Source: Haemonchus contortus
Lineage: Eukaryota > Nematoda > Chromadorea > Rhabditida > Trichostrongylidae
Direction of reading: 5' to 3'
NCBI GenBank assembly: GCA_000469685.2
Contig: LS997566.1
Span: 10,791,492-10,855,491 of the forward strand
Length of the DNA stretch: 64,000 bases
A program made the position numbers and the translations under genes. The notes under the pieces are model-generated. The model made no database searches. It was not told where the DNA came from and was given only the letters and a program-made list of their open reading frames with translations. Every line of letters begins with the position of its first letter. Position 1 is the first letter of the stretch. Shown piece after piece: positions 13,445 to 23,603 of the stretch.

Positions 13445-15721
13445 CTAAGGAGCAATACAAAGTGCCTCATCTTTGCTACATTTACAACCAGCACATTGGC
13501 AGTCTTCGTCAGTTGTGCACGGATCTCCCATCGCATAAATCCCTTCGCCGATGAAGTTTCCTCTGGAATTCGATTTTTAGGGTGAATAACTAACAAGGAG
13601 AGTCTGTTTGTTCTGCTTATTCTTACCCAGGATTGTATTCGCATGCCACAAATGTAGAAGCACCATTCCAGCAAGAAAATATTCCACAACCAATTTGGTT
13701 GCTCGATTGCCAGGCCAACTAGAGCAGCAGAAGTAGCAACTTTCCTTCTAGTACTGTGCTTAATCTTCGGTTCCCACCTGAGTGTATTCCTGGATTACGT
13801 TTTGATTGAAAACCTCCATACTGAAAACGTTATCTTGAGGGACGCCATATTTCTGTAACTCGTTGAACCAGGCCTCGACACTCTGAAATGAGATCAATCG
13901 TGCTCTCTGGAGAAGATGCAATTGCAACAATACTACAACCTCTGCTGCGGCTTCTGTCTTGTTAATATTTGGTAGTAATGAGTGTACATTATAACCCCAT
14001 TGATTAGTTTGCTGCAAAGAGTTGTACCCAAGCGTGCAATCCTTCGCCCACTCCACTGCATTCGCTTCAATTTCGCAATTGTAGCTCTGTAACAGTTCTT
14101 TGCAAACTTTATAGTACTCGCTCAGGTTGTTTGATGGAAGTGAATAAGACAGTAAAGATAGCCTCGGCCTCAAGGCCGGAGGTCCTTCAAGTCCTTCGAA
14201 TCATTATGATCAAAGCATATTATGTAAAAAATAATCGTACCACTTTCATCATTCTAGCCGCTTTTGGAGCAAACCCTCCAAGATTGTTATGAGCTAGTCC
14301 TTTAGCTATGAGGGATCTAAATTGTTACGAATAACAGCAACATTTTTATAGATTTTGCGTCCCCAAAACTTACCGATACTCATTGTGTTTGTCGACGAAC
14401 ATCTGCCTAGCTTCATCTGTCATTCCGTTATTATTCTCAGGGCACATCCCACCTGAGAGGGTTCTTTGGGAATCATTACCTCAGAGTTAAAAACCTCTTT
14501 TTTCGTTCAAACCTGGATGGTATATTTTAGGTGTTGTAGTAGGTTTCTCTGTAGTCGGTGGCATGACGGTAGTATATCCTGGAGGAATACAAAGGGCCTC
14601 ATCTTTACTACAAGTGCAGCCAGTGCATTGACAGTCTTCATCAGTTGTGCATGGATCTCCGATGTCGTAAATATAGTGATTGATCCTATTTCCTCTATAA
14701 TTAGATTTTTGCAAAAAATTTCGAGAAAAGGATCTCGTTGTTGTTTTCCCCTTGACTTACGCAGGGTTGTACTCGCATGCTACAAGTGTCATGGTTGGGC
14801 ACCATTCAACTGCGCAGCCGATTTTGTCACTAGACTGCCAGGCTACCTGTAAAGACCATCCTTTCGACGTTAGTCAAATGGTTAACCTGTGAATTCTGTC
14901 AACACCTGTGTGTAGTGGCCAACACCCCGATCGAAGACCTCCATTGTCAGGATATTTTCATCGGGCACTCCAAACATCTTCAATTCCCAGTACCAAGCTT
15001 GGACACTCTGAAATTGTGAAATCATTTTCGAAGGAGACCGAATTGTAATTGAGCTCAACATTCCAACATACTAATTTTGCAGACTCCGTCTTGCTGTAAT
15101 TAGTCCCTCCTAGCATCCAGAGATTCTGCCCCCAATAATTCCTTTGCTCGGGTGGATCATGTTCGAACTTGCACTCTTTTGCATATGCCGCCGTATTTGC
15201 CTCAACTTCGCAATCGTAACCCTAAAAGCCCTGGCTCACATGCTTTTGTGCTTTGATTGATAGAGCACGAACGACTAAAGGCAAAGGACATATCATCAAG
15301 GACTAGAAGCTTCACATCGTACCACTTTCAACATTCGAGCTGCTTTCGGAGCAAATCCTCCAAGTTTATTCTTGGCCTGTCCTTTGGCGATAATAGATCT
15401 GAAAAAATTGCTTGTCGCACCTGCACAAAGATATCATGGATGTATTACGCAGGCACTACGACCAACCGATACTCATTGTGCTTATCAACGAAAATCTGCC
15501 TAATTTCATCGGTCATGCCATTGTCCGATGTGGGGCAAAACGCGGCTGAAAAAAGTTTCTAACAACCCGAATCTCAATTTGAGCGTTTCAAAACCTTGAG
15601 GAGTGCGCACCTTCCAGGCATGATGGCGTCAGAAGCACCTGAAGGGAGTAATTGGAGAAAGCTATGCATGCCACCAAAGATGGAAACTCACCGAAATAGC
15701 AATTAAAGTAGGTATTTGCAT
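13445..15721 (-). CDS. Secreted two-domain CAP/SCP (ASP-like) protein, left copy
   Basis: Mirror image of the gene at 16693-18969. Exons on the minus strand: 15721-15692, 15638-15611, 15545-15467, 15398-15323, 15221-15072, 15007-14906, 14846-14761, 14694-14513, 14452-14374, 14316-14241, 14086-13940, 13882-13778, 13718-13627 and 13562-13445. The predicted product is 449 residues. A signal peptide (MQIPTLIAISVLL, then an Ala/Cys-containing end) is split across exons 1-2. CAP domain 1 carries GHYTQVAWQSSDKIGC and ACEYNPAGN. A Thr/Pro-rich hinge and CAP domain 2 follow. Translated ORFs across the gene are identical to the right copy. It is divergent from that copy across the 435-bp spacer, with its own TATAAAAG. 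In nematodes such proteins are secreted by infective larvae and modulate the host; the specific role here is inferred. Confidence 0.85.
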
Positions 15722-15763
15722 ACCTCACGACGAATGCGAATGTTCATAGGCACCCAAATGGCC

Positions 15764-15771
15764 CTTTTATA
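15764..15771 (-). promoter_or_regulatory. TATA box of left CAP gene
   Basis: TATAAAAG on the minus strand, 43 bp upstream of the predicted ATG. It is the mirror of 16643-16650. Confidence 0.6.
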
Positions 15772-15989
15772 GCTATTTCTGAACCGCCTTCAATGGATAT
15801 CATAAGCATCGGCAGCTGTTATAATTTTACTGCACAGTTCTTCAAAATTCATTACTAGAACAAAGGAATAAAATCAATGATGTGGGATTTGAGGGAGATT
15901 TTTTTCATCTACTGAAAATGTGTTCTACTTTCCGAGAGTATCTCCGACTTGTCAGAAAGGCGTTGAATAACCCTGAGTAAGAGTCTACA

Positions 15990-16424
15990 TCTCTCACGAG
16001 GGATAAAGATGAGGGCGCATACAATTTCTTCTTTTTCACTTGGTTGTACAATTCGAACAACTAGCTATAAATCACAATCATAAACAGCCCGCTTTGTCCT
16101 CAAATAGTTTCATAATTTCTTTCGAGTCAACAAACACTTTATACTAGAGTCCGTAAAACAATAATTTCGAGGAGAATTTTTTCGAGAAAACGCTCGACAT
16201 ACTTGCATAAAATTATTTTTCCAGCGATATGAGTCTATAAAAGATTAAACAATTACAACGTTTCCTGCCTCGCGCAAAGAACGCCTTCTTCACAGTAGTA
16301 CACCTCTTTCTACTTTGAGAATGTGCCTCTCCAGTTGATCAAAATGCAAGAAATTGGTGGCAGAAATTATGAAGATATTCGAGGACAAAAAGGTTGTTTG
16401 TGATTGCGATTTACTCACTAAAAT
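15990..16424. other. Unique spacer at the centre of the inverted repeat
   Basis: 435 bp of AT-rich sequence between the two arms and the only part not repeated in inverse orientation. It lies between two divergent promoters and could hold shared control elements. No GTAAACA site or ORF is visible in it. Confidence 0.8.
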
Positions 16425-16642
16425 TGTAGACTCTTACTCAGGGTTATTCAACGCCTTTCTGACAAGTCGGAGATACTCTCGGAAAGTAGAACACATTTTC
16501 AGTAGATGAAAAAAATCTCCCTCAAATCCCACATCATTGATTTTATTCCTTTGTTCTAGTAATGAATTTTGAAGAACTGTGCAGTAAAATTATAACAGCT
16601 GCCGATGCTTATGATATCCATTGAAGGCGGTTCAGAAATAGC

Positions 16643-16650
16643 TATAAAAG
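16643..16650 (+). promoter_or_regulatory. TATA box of right CAP gene
   Basis: TATAAAAG 43 bp upstream of the ATG at 16693. No FOXO-type core is seen nearby, unlike the LEA-like genes. Confidence 0.6.
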
Positions 16651-16692
16651 GGCCATTTGGGTGCCTATGAACATTCGCATTCGTCGTGAGGT

Positions 16693-18969
16693 ATGCAAAT
16701 ACCTACTTTAATTGCTATTTCGGTGAGTTTCCATCTTTGGTGGCATGCATAGCTTTCTCCAATTACTCCCTTCAGGTGCTTCTGACGCCATCATGCCTGG
16801 AAGGTGCGCACTCCTCAAGGTTTTGAAACGCTCAAATTGAGATTCGGGTTGTTAGAAACTTTTTTCAGCCGCGTTTTGCCCCACATCGGACAATGGCATG
16901 ACCGATGAAATTAGGCAGATTTTCGTTGATAAGCACAATGAGTATCGGTTGGTCGTAGTGCCTGCGTAATACATCCATGATATCTTTGTGCAGGTGCGAC
17001 AAGCAATTTTTTCAGATCTATTATCGCCAAAGGACAGGCCAAGAATAAACTTGGAGGATTTGCTCCGAAAGCAGCTCGAATGTTGAAAGTGGTACGATGT
17101 GAAGCTTCTAGTCCTTGATGATATGTCCTTTGCCTTTAGTCGTTCGTGCTCTATCAATCAAAGCACAAAAGCATGTGAGCCAGGGCTTTTAGGGTTACGA
17201 TTGCGAAGTTGAGGCAAATACGGCGGCATATGCAAAAGAGTGCAAGTTCGAACATGATCCACCCGAGCAAAGGAATTATTGGGGGCAGAATCTCTGGATG
17301 CTAGGAGGGACTAATTACAGCAAGACGGAGTCTGCAAAATTAGTATGTTGGAATGTTGAGCTCAATTACAATTCGGTCTCCTTCGAAAATGATTTCACAA
17401 TTTCAGAGTGTCCAAGCTTGGTACTGGGAATTGAAGATGTTTGGAGTGCCCGATGAAAATATCCTGACAATGGAGGTCTTCGATCGGGGTGTTGGCCACT
17501 ACACACAGGTGTTGACAGAATTCACAGGTTAACCATTTGACTAACGTCGAAAGGATGGTCTTTACAGGTAGCCTGGCAGTCTAGTGACAAAATCGGCTGC
17601 GCAGTTGAATGGTGCCCAACCATGACACTTGTAGCATGCGAGTACAACCCTGCGTAAGTCAAGGGGAAAACAACAACGAGATCCTTTTCTCGAAATTTTT
17701 TGCAAAAATCTAATTATAGAGGAAATAGGATCAATCACTATATTTACGACATCGGAGATCCATGCACAACTGATGAAGACTGTCAATGCACTGGCTGCAC
17801 TTGTAGTAAAGATGAGGCCCTTTGTATTCCTCCAGGATATACTACCGTCATGCCACCGACTACAGAGAAACCTACTACAACACCTAAAATATACCATCCA
17901 GGTTTGAACGAAAAAAGAGGTTTTTAACTCTGAGGTAATGATTCCCAAAGAACCCTCTCAGGTGGGATGTGCCCTGAGAATAATAACGGAATGACAGATG
18001 AAGCTAGGCAGATGTTCGTCGACAAACACAATGAGTATCGGTAAGTTTTGGGGACGCAAAATCTATAAAAATGTTGCTGTTATTCGTAACAATTTAGATC
18101 CCTCATAGCTAAAGGACTAGCTCATAACAATCTTGGAGGGTTTGCTCCAAAAGCGGCTAGAATGATGAAAGTGGTACGATTATTTTTTACATAATATGCT
18201 TTGATCATAATGATTCGAAGGACTTGAAGGACCTCCGGCCTTGAGGCCGAGGCTATCTTTACTGTCTTATTCACTTCCATCAAACAACCTGAGCGAGTAC
18301 TATAAAGTTTGCAAAGAACTGTTACAGAGCTACAATTGCGAAATTGAAGCGAATGCAGTGGAGTGGGCGAAGGATTGCACGCTTGGGTACAACTCTTTGC
18401 AGCAAACTAATCAATGGGGTTATAATGTACACTCATTACTACCAAATATTAACAAGACAGAAGCCGCAGCAGAGGTTGTAGTATTGTTGCAATTGCATCT
18501 TCTCCAGAGAGCACGATTGATCTCATTTCAGAGTGTCGAGGCCTGGTTCAACGAGTTACAGAAATATGGCGTCCCTCAAGATAACGTTTTCAGTATGGAG
18601 GTTTTCAATCAAAACGTAATCCAGGAATACACTCAGGTGGGAACCGAAGATTAAGCACAGTACTAGAAGGAAAGTTGCTACTTCTGCTGCTCTAGTTGGC
18701 CTGGCAATCGAGCAACCAAATTGGTTGTGGAATATTTTCTTGCTGGAATGGTGCTTCTACATTTGTGGCATGCGAATACAATCCTGGGTAAGAATAAGCA
18801 GAACAAACAGACTCTCCTTGTTAGTTATTCACCCTAAAAATCGAATTCCAGAGGAAACTTCATCGGCGAAGGGATTTATGCGATGGGAGATCCGTGCACA
18901 ACTGACGAAGACTGCCAATGTGCTGGTTGTAAATGTAGCAAAGATGAGGCACTTTGTATTGCTCCTTAG
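16693..18969 (+). CDS. Secreted two-domain CAP/SCP (ASP-like) protein, right copy
   Basis: Fourteen exons: 16693-16722, 16776-16803, 16869-16947, 17016-17091, 17193-17342, 17407-17508, 17568-17653, 17720-17901, 17962-18040, 18098-18173, 18328-18474, 18532-18636, 18696-18787 and 18852-18969. They total 1350 nt, 449 residues and TAG, and every junction keeps frame with GT/AG borders. The signal peptide comes first. CAP domain 1 (about 24-205) has MTDEIRQIFVDKHNEYR, SVQAWYWELKMFGVP and the two CAP signatures GHYTQVAW and ACEYNPAGN. A Cys-rich segment (DPCTTDEDCQCTGC) and a hinge rich in TTEKPTTTP follow. Domain 2 repeats the plan and ends with a second Cys-rich block. In domain 2 GHYTQ is replaced by QEYTQ, losing the conserved His. 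Length and layout match two-domain ancylostomatid ASPs. AATAAA follows the stop at 18980. Confidence 0.9.
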
Positions 18970-19704
18970 ATGCTGTCACAATAAATCTTCAGTGAGAGGT
19001 TCATTGTTCTTTGAGTATTCGGTGTTCGACGAGTACTTCAAATATTTCTTACCCTTCACAGCTACTCTCATAAAAAGGATCTGCAGATTTCCTGATGTTA
19101 TACGGAACTGAAAGGTTTTTGAACAGCCGTCGGTATAGCAGTGATCGACACAACTGAGTTCTATCATATAGAGAGCCACGAATAGCGCATATCAGAAGTG
19201 AGAGGGATAGCAAGCTGTAGTATCGACGGTCGCTAACAAGACGCACAGTTATTTCCCCAATTAAACAGGGCTTTCATTGCGCTTCCTGCTTTTTCATGAG
19301 CTACCTTTTCTGCTCTCTTCATATTTTCTTGCAAATTCGCTACCGTCCTGACCACTCCGATTTTTGGTCCCCGGTTCAAATTCCGGAGGAATGCACTGCC
19401 AACCTAGCCTTCCATTCCTCCTGGTGCCAACCTCGTCCGGAGGATAAAAGCTTTGTGTATGTAGGCCACATACGTATTCTAACTCTGCGAGGCGCATCCC
19501 AAGACCGGGACTAACCAACGCCAAATTTTTCGCTTTATTGTACCTTGTCAACTTCTTTTGTCGAATGTTCTCAGGAAAGTAGAGCTTTACTAAATCGATT
19601 TATTGAATTCGTTGTATTCAGTGACAGCTGTTGTAAAGAATCTGTACATATGAACATGGCAAAGTTTCACCGTCGGCTGTTTAGTAGCTCTTGGTGACAT
19701 CACG

Positions 19705-19998
19705 TTATTCGTTCCATTTCTGCTTTGCCTTATCCTTCAGCTCTTCGGCCTTTAATAAACAAGAAGTAGTTATGAGGGAAATTCACATTGACATGCTGAT
19801 TACCTTGTCTCCGACTTTTTCAGCGGCGTTTTTGACAGCTCTGCCAGCATCGTGCATTTTTTCCTTTGCAGCGTGTCCAAGCTCTTGAGCCTTGTTGCTG
19901 GCGTCGTTGGTATGACATCTTCCGCTCTGAATTTAATGCGCTTCGACACCGTATGGATCATCAGTAATTTTCAAATGAAGCCTTACATGACAGTCCAT
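19705..19998 (-). pseudogene. Broken copy of the small LEA-like gene
   Basis: Mirror of the gene at 12434-12726. The start codon and last exon are kept, but exon 2 carries two lesions. The acceptor ATAG has become ATAC, and the sixth codon of the exon, CAA in the left copy, is TAA. Either alone would stop a normal product. The rest of the exon, including the AKEKMHDAG block, is still nearly identical, so inactivation looks recent. Confidence 0.75.
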
Positions 19999-20240
19999 TT
20001 TTGTAGTGTTGTTTGCGTAGTGTAAGTGTTTAGTCTGCAAAGGTGGAAATCAGATCAATAAGCATCAATAATGTAGAAAATCATATAGAACACAAGGAAG
20101 AAATAAAGGACACTACGAGAAAAAGGTATTTAGGCAGAAGAACTTGGGAAAGGGTTCATGGCTGAAGACATGGGCAGAATTCAGTACACCTCTTCAAGAA
20201 AAGCGGAGGATTACATGGTTGTTTGATGTGAAAAGTTCCC

Positions 20241-20365
20241 ATTTATACAGCTTTAGGATGTTTACGCTGGTAAGCGACCATAGTTCTGGGTCACTGATCA
20301 CTGAACACTTTTCAATTTCGTCGAAGCTATCGGCAGTGTTTCTTAGGGAACAAAGGGGTGTTTAC
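20241..20365 (-). promoter_or_regulatory. Mirrored TATA/GTAAACA promoter of the broken LEA copy
   Basis: TGTTTAC at 20259-20265 and 20359-20365 and ATTTATAC near 20241 mirror the left promoter. The control region survives although the gene is damaged. Confidence 0.4.
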
Positions 20366-20559
20366 GGTAACGACTCCATACGAACAAATGACATTGTTGC
20401 AGGAATCATGATTCAGACTTGAAGTAGGGTACTGTAGAGTGCTGTAATAGTATTTATTTCCAAAAATCCCGATTCTTTTGATTCCTCTTGATACACACTT
20501 GTTCTACAGGCCTATTTCTTCAGAGCTGGAACGTAGTTTTCAAAAAAGGGGATGAATAT

Positions 20560-20563
20560 CTTC
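20560..20563. repeat. Target-site duplication, left (CTTC)
   Basis: CTTC directly left of the left LTR matches CTTC at 28985-28988 directly right of the right LTR. A 4-bp duplication suits an LTR retroelement integrase. Confidence 0.6.
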
Positions 20564-20985
20564 AGTAAGCTGGCGCGCGCAGCGGCTCGTGCTTGTACAT
20601 CTTAGACTAGTAATTGACTACGGTTTATTAGGATAGAATAATAGTCATGGCAGATAGGCTTCATAAGGCACAGATATGAGCAGCAACAAACGAATAATAA
20701 TAACTTTTCATAACAACTCGGAATACGAATAAAATGATATAAACATAACACGATAGGAGAACATATATACAAAGGCGAGCAAAGAATGCAATAGGTTGAC
20801 AAACAGGTCTTCGTGACTGGGAGAGCGCCCCAAGATGCAAGAGAAATGTGCAGATAAAGGCGACTGTCCTTCGGTCCGACATCTGGCCGACTCCTCGACA
20901 GCTTCCATCGTCCTCGCTCCGCCCTGAAATAGATGAATCATGAAAGTTGCCTAACTATCGTCACGCTTTCACAGCATCACTTACA
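20564..20985 (-). repeat. 3' LTR (left copy), 422 bp
   Basis: On the minus strand it begins TGTAAGTGATGCTG and ends CAGCTTACT. It is identical to the right copy except for three extra bases in an AATAATAATAA run at about 20693-20703. Confidence 0.85.
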
Positions 20986-21002
20986 CCTCCCCTCTTTACC
21001 CG
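20986..21002 (-). other. Polypurine tract
   Basis: The minus strand reads GGGTAAAGAGGGGAGG immediately before the 3' LTR. A purine run at this place primes plus-strand DNA synthesis in LTR elements. Confidence 0.65.
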
Positions 21003-21073
21003 AAGTCCGACCCGGACTTAAGACGTGCTTGCATACGGCGGTGAAGGATAAAAATGGCTCACCGAACAAATGC

Positions 21074-22804
21074 TCACGGTTCAAAGTACCGGAGTACTTG
21101 CGATTGAGTGACGACGGCGCGGAGCGAATAAGCCCATTGCAGCAGGGTGTTCCATGTCGGCAGTGCCCGGAGCGATTTCGCATGCCCAAAAACGAACTGG
21201 CCATGGCGGTAGCGGGTGGTAGCCACATTTTGGCGCCGGTAGTCGTTGATGAAGGTGTCCGCATCTGGATTAAAATTAGTTTTTGTAGTGAGCAAAAGAA
21301 CAACCTCTTTCTCTCGGCCCTGGACGGAGTCCACGGTGGTGAGTTCGACGTTGTACTGCTCGGCGTGCGGCCTCATCTGACGATACTGCTCCCTGTAAAA
21401 GGTAATCACGCAGATGTCCTGCGGAGCGATACCCAACCCCAGGAGCTTGCGCAAAACGCCTAAACATGCTGAAATTTCATTTTCATTAAAATGGGACATA
21501 CTAGGGGCCTGCGCCGATTTGCCCGCCACATCTACAAAGATAAACGGGACGCCTGGAGTCGGGAAGAACATTCTCGACACAAGGAGGCTACGAGCCTCCG
21601 CGGGGGTCCCGCTGACCAGCTGCCCATCGTATGCGATGCGGTTGGGAAGAGCCAGCAGTGCCGGGTGAGCGCGGAAGGTGGTGATGAGCGGCGCTACGGG
21701 TACTGCTGGGGCGTGGAGGAGCAGGTCCATGACACTGCGCGCTCCGTGGACGGCTGGGTTGGCCATAGGTGGGCATTTGACGTGCGGAGCGAGCTGGTGC
21801 ACGTCCCCTATATAAACCTGTCGGGCGTGTGGAAGGCGGCTAGCGATCGAGAGGAGAGCCGGCTCCGGGATCTGCGACGCCTCGTCCCCGATGACTACCC
21901 TGAAGTCGCGAATATAGGATTTGAAAATCCCCTTGCGACCGGTGGAATTCAAAAGGGATGATGTCGTCATGCAGATGACGGGAGGACGCCGTACCCTGAA
22001 CATGATCTTCACCATGCGCTTGAGCGTACGCGAAACATACTGCTCCGCGATCTCATACTCGTCCTTCTGGTCGTCCGTCATGTTGGGGATCGCTTCCGGA
22101 TGCTCGATATAACTTTCAATAATGTCGCGATACCCTTTAAAGAGCTCGCACTTTTCGAGATCTTCCTCCGACAATTGGTCCTTGAATTCACTTCCCAGCG
22201 ACTTCAATACCTTACTAAGGTCGACAGGAGTCGGAGTCAAGTTATCGGCCGCCGCTGTGTCAGAAATATGCCGCACCACTCGCATCTGAGGAAAGTCCTC
22301 GAGAGACAGTAATGTGTCCGTGAATTGAGCCACAGCTGCGTTAGTTGAGGTCGTCACTATTACTATGGTCTCGCTGTCCCCAGATAGTAACGCAGCTATA
22401 GTGGCTCCCACGAGGGTTTTTCCGGTTCCAAACGCAGCCTGTATGGCCATCAGGGGGATTTTCCCGGTTCCGACCCGAACTGCGTCCCGTTGGTCAGGCG
22501 TGAGTACTACTGAACGTCCTTTAACGCAGAAGGAGCGTTCCTCGCCTGACGGTGGTGGAAGAGACTTAAGATAAGGCTCATCGCTAGTGCCCAGTGGCTG
22601 ATTCGCATAGAGGATGGTTATCAGCTGGTCAGCCAGGGTGCGCGGCATCACATTGTCGAAACGTCCATCCGTGCCACAATATCTTACACTGGGTTTGCCG
22701 ACGTTGTGGATTTGCCGAGACGGACGCATACGTCGAAGGCTCGAGATCCTGGTACATCCCGCCCGAACCGCTGAATCGGCCGCTTGAGCGGTTCGTGTGA
22801 CCAT
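21074..22804 (-). CDS. SF1 (UPF1/DNA2-like) helicase of the LTR-bounded element
   Basis: 576-codon ORF. All superfamily 1 motifs are present in order: a Q-like motif (LTPDQRDAV), motif I AAFGTGKT, motif II GDEASQIPEP, motif III GDVHQLAPHV, motif IV around CVITFYREQYR, motif V TVDSVQGREKEVVLL and motif VI NVATTRYRHG. The canonical GPPGTGKT P-loop is relaxed to AAFGTGKT; the Lys and Thr remain. This is the UPF1/DNA2/NAM7 branch of 5'-3' nucleic-acid helicases, not the Pif1-type helicase of Helitrons. The first about 40 codons overlap the preceding ORF in the -1 frame, so translation may come from frameshifting rather than this ATG. Composition is GC-rich, unlike the AT-rich surroundings. Helicases are rare as LTR-element cargo, hence the interest. 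Confidence 0.85.
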   Translation of the reverse strand: MVTRTAQAADSAVRAGCTRISSLRRMRPSRQIHNVGKPSVRYCGTDGRFDNVMPRTLADQLITILYANQPLGTSDEPYLKSLPPPSGEERSFCVKGRSVVLTPDQRDAVRVGTGKIPLMAIQAAFGTGKTLVGATIAALLSGDSETIVIVTTSTNAAVAQFTDTLLSLEDFPQMRVVRHISDTAAADNLTPTPVDLSKVLKSLGSEFKDQLSEEDLEKCELFKGYRDIIESYIEHPEAIPNMTDDQKDEYEIAEQYVSRTLKRMVKIMFRVRRPPVICMTTSSLLNSTGRKGIFKSYIRDFRVVIGDEASQIPEPALLSIASRLPHARQVYIGDVHQLAPHVKCPPMANPAVHGARSVMDLLLHAPAVPVAPLITTFRAHPALLALPNRIAYDGQLVSGTPAEARSLLVSRMFFPTPGVPFIFVDVAGKSAQAPSMSHFNENEISACLGVLRKLLGLGIAPQDICVITFYREQYRQMRPHAEQYNVELTTVDSVQGREKEVVLLLTTKTNFNPDADTFINDYRRQNVATTRYRHGQFVFGHAKSLRALPTWNTLLQWAYSLRAVVTQSQVLRYFEP

Positions 22805-23480
22805 GTGAAGGCCTGCAGGACGACTCTAACTTCTTTGCGCGGAGAAATCGCTTCTACCGCGACCACCTTCATTTTAATGAGGTTCAAAGCTCCTGGCACC
22901 CACATGATCGCGTGTCGGCCAGTTGACCATCCGGCCTCGGATGCCATATTCCTCAGCGTTATTTGAATACGGAGGGGATGCCAAACCGGGGTGACAACGA
23001 AAGCCACGTCCCAGTGCGTGTGCTTGTCATCCCCTGCCGCATTTACGGCAGCCAATGCCAAGCAAGCGGCATTGCAAATCTTAGCTAATCTTCGTTTCGA
23101 CCCAACAGGGTCCCTGTAGAAATTGTCAAAACGGCCGAGGCGGTCGGCGAACCAAGCCTGCTCTGCGAAAGAGATCTTGAACACCGTGAGGGGTAAGATA
23201 CCTTCGTCAGGGTGCATTGGCAGGAAGCAGCGAATTAGCCCCGCTAAGTGCGCTCGTTCTTCCAGGGACACAGGAGGCTCACAGAAGCGAGTAGCTGATG
23301 AGACGTTAACTCTAGAGTGAGCGCCCAGAATCTCAAACGGAACCGTTCGATTCAGCGAAACTGACAAATCGACGGAGTGATGGTGACAGCGTCCGGACAG
23401 CCTTCGAAGGCAGCTCTCGCGTGGATCACGTTGTTGTAGCGGGTGGTCCGGGATAATATGATCCCATATATGGGTTCCTC
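22684..23480 (-). CDS. Middle coding region of the LTR-bounded element
   Basis: The frame is open from at least 23480; the protein-like part starts around 23367 (TTG there, no good ATG), about 225 residues. It overlaps the preceding frame by over 100 nt and the helicase frame by 121 nt, each time in the -1 direction. The product has Trp/His/Arg-rich segments (MWVPGALNLIKMKVVAVEAI) and no motif I recognise as reverse transcriptase, protease or integrase. It is probably the N-terminal domain of one long helicase polyprotein. Confidence 0.5.
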
Positions 23481-23603
23481 GCGGTTGCTTATAGGAGCGA
23501 AAGCGAAGTGGGAGACCCTGAAAAAGAACGAGGAGGTGGTCTCCAAGGCAGTAGTGCGTGGTACCGAAGCTTGCCGGAGGGTCGTTCTAGGGGACTCCAA
23601 AGC
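23352..23603 (-). CDS. In-frame extension after the TAG of ORF1
   Basis: After the ORF1 stop (TAG, 23604-23606) the same frame stays open for 83 codons to 23352 and encodes a protein-like sequence (VSHFAFAPISNREEPIYGII). It has no ATG, so it could be reached only by stop readthrough, splicing or because the TAG is a mutation. It runs into the next frame. Confidence 0.45.
   Translation of the reverse strand, partial: ALESPRTTLRQASVPRTTALETTSSFFFRVSHFAFAPISNREEPIYGIILSRTTRYNNVIHARAAFEGCPDAVTITPSICQFR

Larger units (their letters stand above)
11970..15989 (+). repeat. Left arm of a giant inverted repeat (about 4 kb)
   Basis: Every position in the inner arm mirrors the right arm with coordinate sum 32414 (32431-32432 beyond a 17-bp indel near 13297/19117). 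The junction with the spacer is GAGTCTACA at 15981-15989. Identity is very high over the CAP gene and lower in the outer 1-1.5 kb; the outer limit near 11970 is approximate. Confidence 0.95.
16425..20470 (-). repeat. Right arm of the giant inverted repeat (about 4 kb)
   Basis: Reverse complement of 11970-15989. The inner part is nearly identical. The outer part, from about 19120 onwards, shows a 17-bp insertion and scattered substitutions. The outer limit near 20470 (shared GATTTTTGGAAA) is approximate. Confidence 0.95.

Noticed and set aside
13303..19111. 128-137-codon ORFs in the palindrome arms read as single exons
   Set aside because: They are read-throughs of CAP exons into introns or antisense frames; the spliced model explains them.
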